A model generated the notes under the pieces. The model made no database searches and had not been told where the DNA came from. It saw only the letters and a program-made list of their open reading frames with translations. DNA of 64,000 bases from Amblyomma americanum (taxonomy: Eukaryota > Arthropoda > Arachnida > Ixodida > Ixodidae), in contig NC_135497.1 of the NCBI RefSeq assembly GCF_052857255.1, positions 345,442,183 to 345,506,182 of the forward strand, read 5' to 3'. Positions 63,690 to 64,000 of the stretch are shown in pieces. Both the position numbers and the translations under genes were made by a program. Every line of letters starts with the position of its first letter. The first letter of the stretch is position 1.

Positions 63690-63872
63690 CCACCGGTGAT
63701 ACAATGGGTACAAGCTTTCCCCTGGTCTGGTGCTCGGCTTATTTAGGGTGAAATGGTTGGGAAATGGGTCTTTCACCCCACCTTGAAAAAAAGAAAAATA
63801 CCTTGTGTCATGGCGCTCTTTGGCCATAGATGCCCTTGCGCCATAAAAATCCATAATCATCATCATCATCAT
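63690..63872 (+). mobile_element. Short interspersed repeat with (ATC)n tail
   Basis: Reads accggtgatacaatgggta, then tggttgggaaatggg, and tggcgctctttggccataga followed by cgccataaaaatcc and a short ATC tail (about 63853-63871). The closing blocks and ATC tail resemble a short repeat that recurs in tick genomes. It may share its tail type with the LINE end at 59779. No Pol III boxes are clear. Confidence 0.4.
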
Positions 63873-64000
63873 AACAATTCAACCGGCATAAAATAAGCAC
63901 AAAAGGAGGAGGCTCGAGGGTCATCGCTGGTTGAAGATATCACTATCGATTTTTAATCTTAACGGGTTACTCTGATGATTTCAAACGCCGCTTATTTGCT

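Overview
This 64 kb window is animal nuclear DNA, most likely from a hard tick (Ixodidae). The reasons are a tRNA-derived SINE resembling the tick Ruka family, several LINE families with 3' ends of the kind common in tick genomes, long dinucleotide and tetranucleotide repeats, a very low density of protein-coding exons, and the first exon of an NRF-6-like acyltransferase gene, a family found in ticks and other ecdysozoans. The assignment rests on remembered family resemblance, not on a search. Nothing prokaryotic is present: there are no operons, ribosome binding sites or CRISPR arrays.

Layout: 0-3 kb holds the edge of an Arg-rich ORF, a candidate pair of host exons (655-693 and 969-1151) and a SINE with an internal insertion. 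From 3 to 11.8 kb nothing can be named. From 11.8 to 12.5 kb lies a 709 bp element with 47 bp terminal inverted repeats and a TAA target duplication (Harbinger/MITE-like), then a cluster of nuclear-receptor half-sites at 13.0 kb and a tRNA-type SINE at 13.8 kb. From 16.1 to 17.75 kb lies a decayed CR1/jockey-like LINE split by a SINE with an exact 9 bp target duplication. From 18.9 to 22.1 kb lies a decayed, 5'-truncated I-clade LINE (copy A). At 24.0-24.8 kb an Arg-rich ORF with STPR-like repeats sits behind a TATA box and a 118 bp tandem repeat that carries a perfect CRE palindrome in each unit.

From 27.0 to 38.4 kb is a nest of transposons at up to three levels: halves of a pogo-like DNA element flank a complete but mutated I-clade LINE (copy B, plus strand), whose RNase H domain is itself split by a 4.3 kb, younger, 5'-truncated I-clade LINE (copy C, minus strand). 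At 39.7-40.1 kb is the clearest host exon, encoding a signal peptide and the start of an NRF domain and ending in a consensus splice donor. From 44.05 to 46.54 kb is a second pogo-like DNA transposon, embedded at a TA repeat, with its HTH and C-terminal zinc regions recognisable, its catalytic core deleted and a 762 bp LINE fragment inserted with a 7 bp target duplication.

From 46.5 to 64 kb the window is mostly unassigned sequence with SINEs, LINE ends, a GC-rich stretch (53.8-55.2 kb) and long simple repeats, including a 523 bp ACAG array. Apart from the NRF-like exon and the weaker exon pair, the window is best read as intronic or intergenic DNA built by successive transposon insertion. 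Its main interest lies in the nested insertions and in the promoter of the 24 kb ORF.
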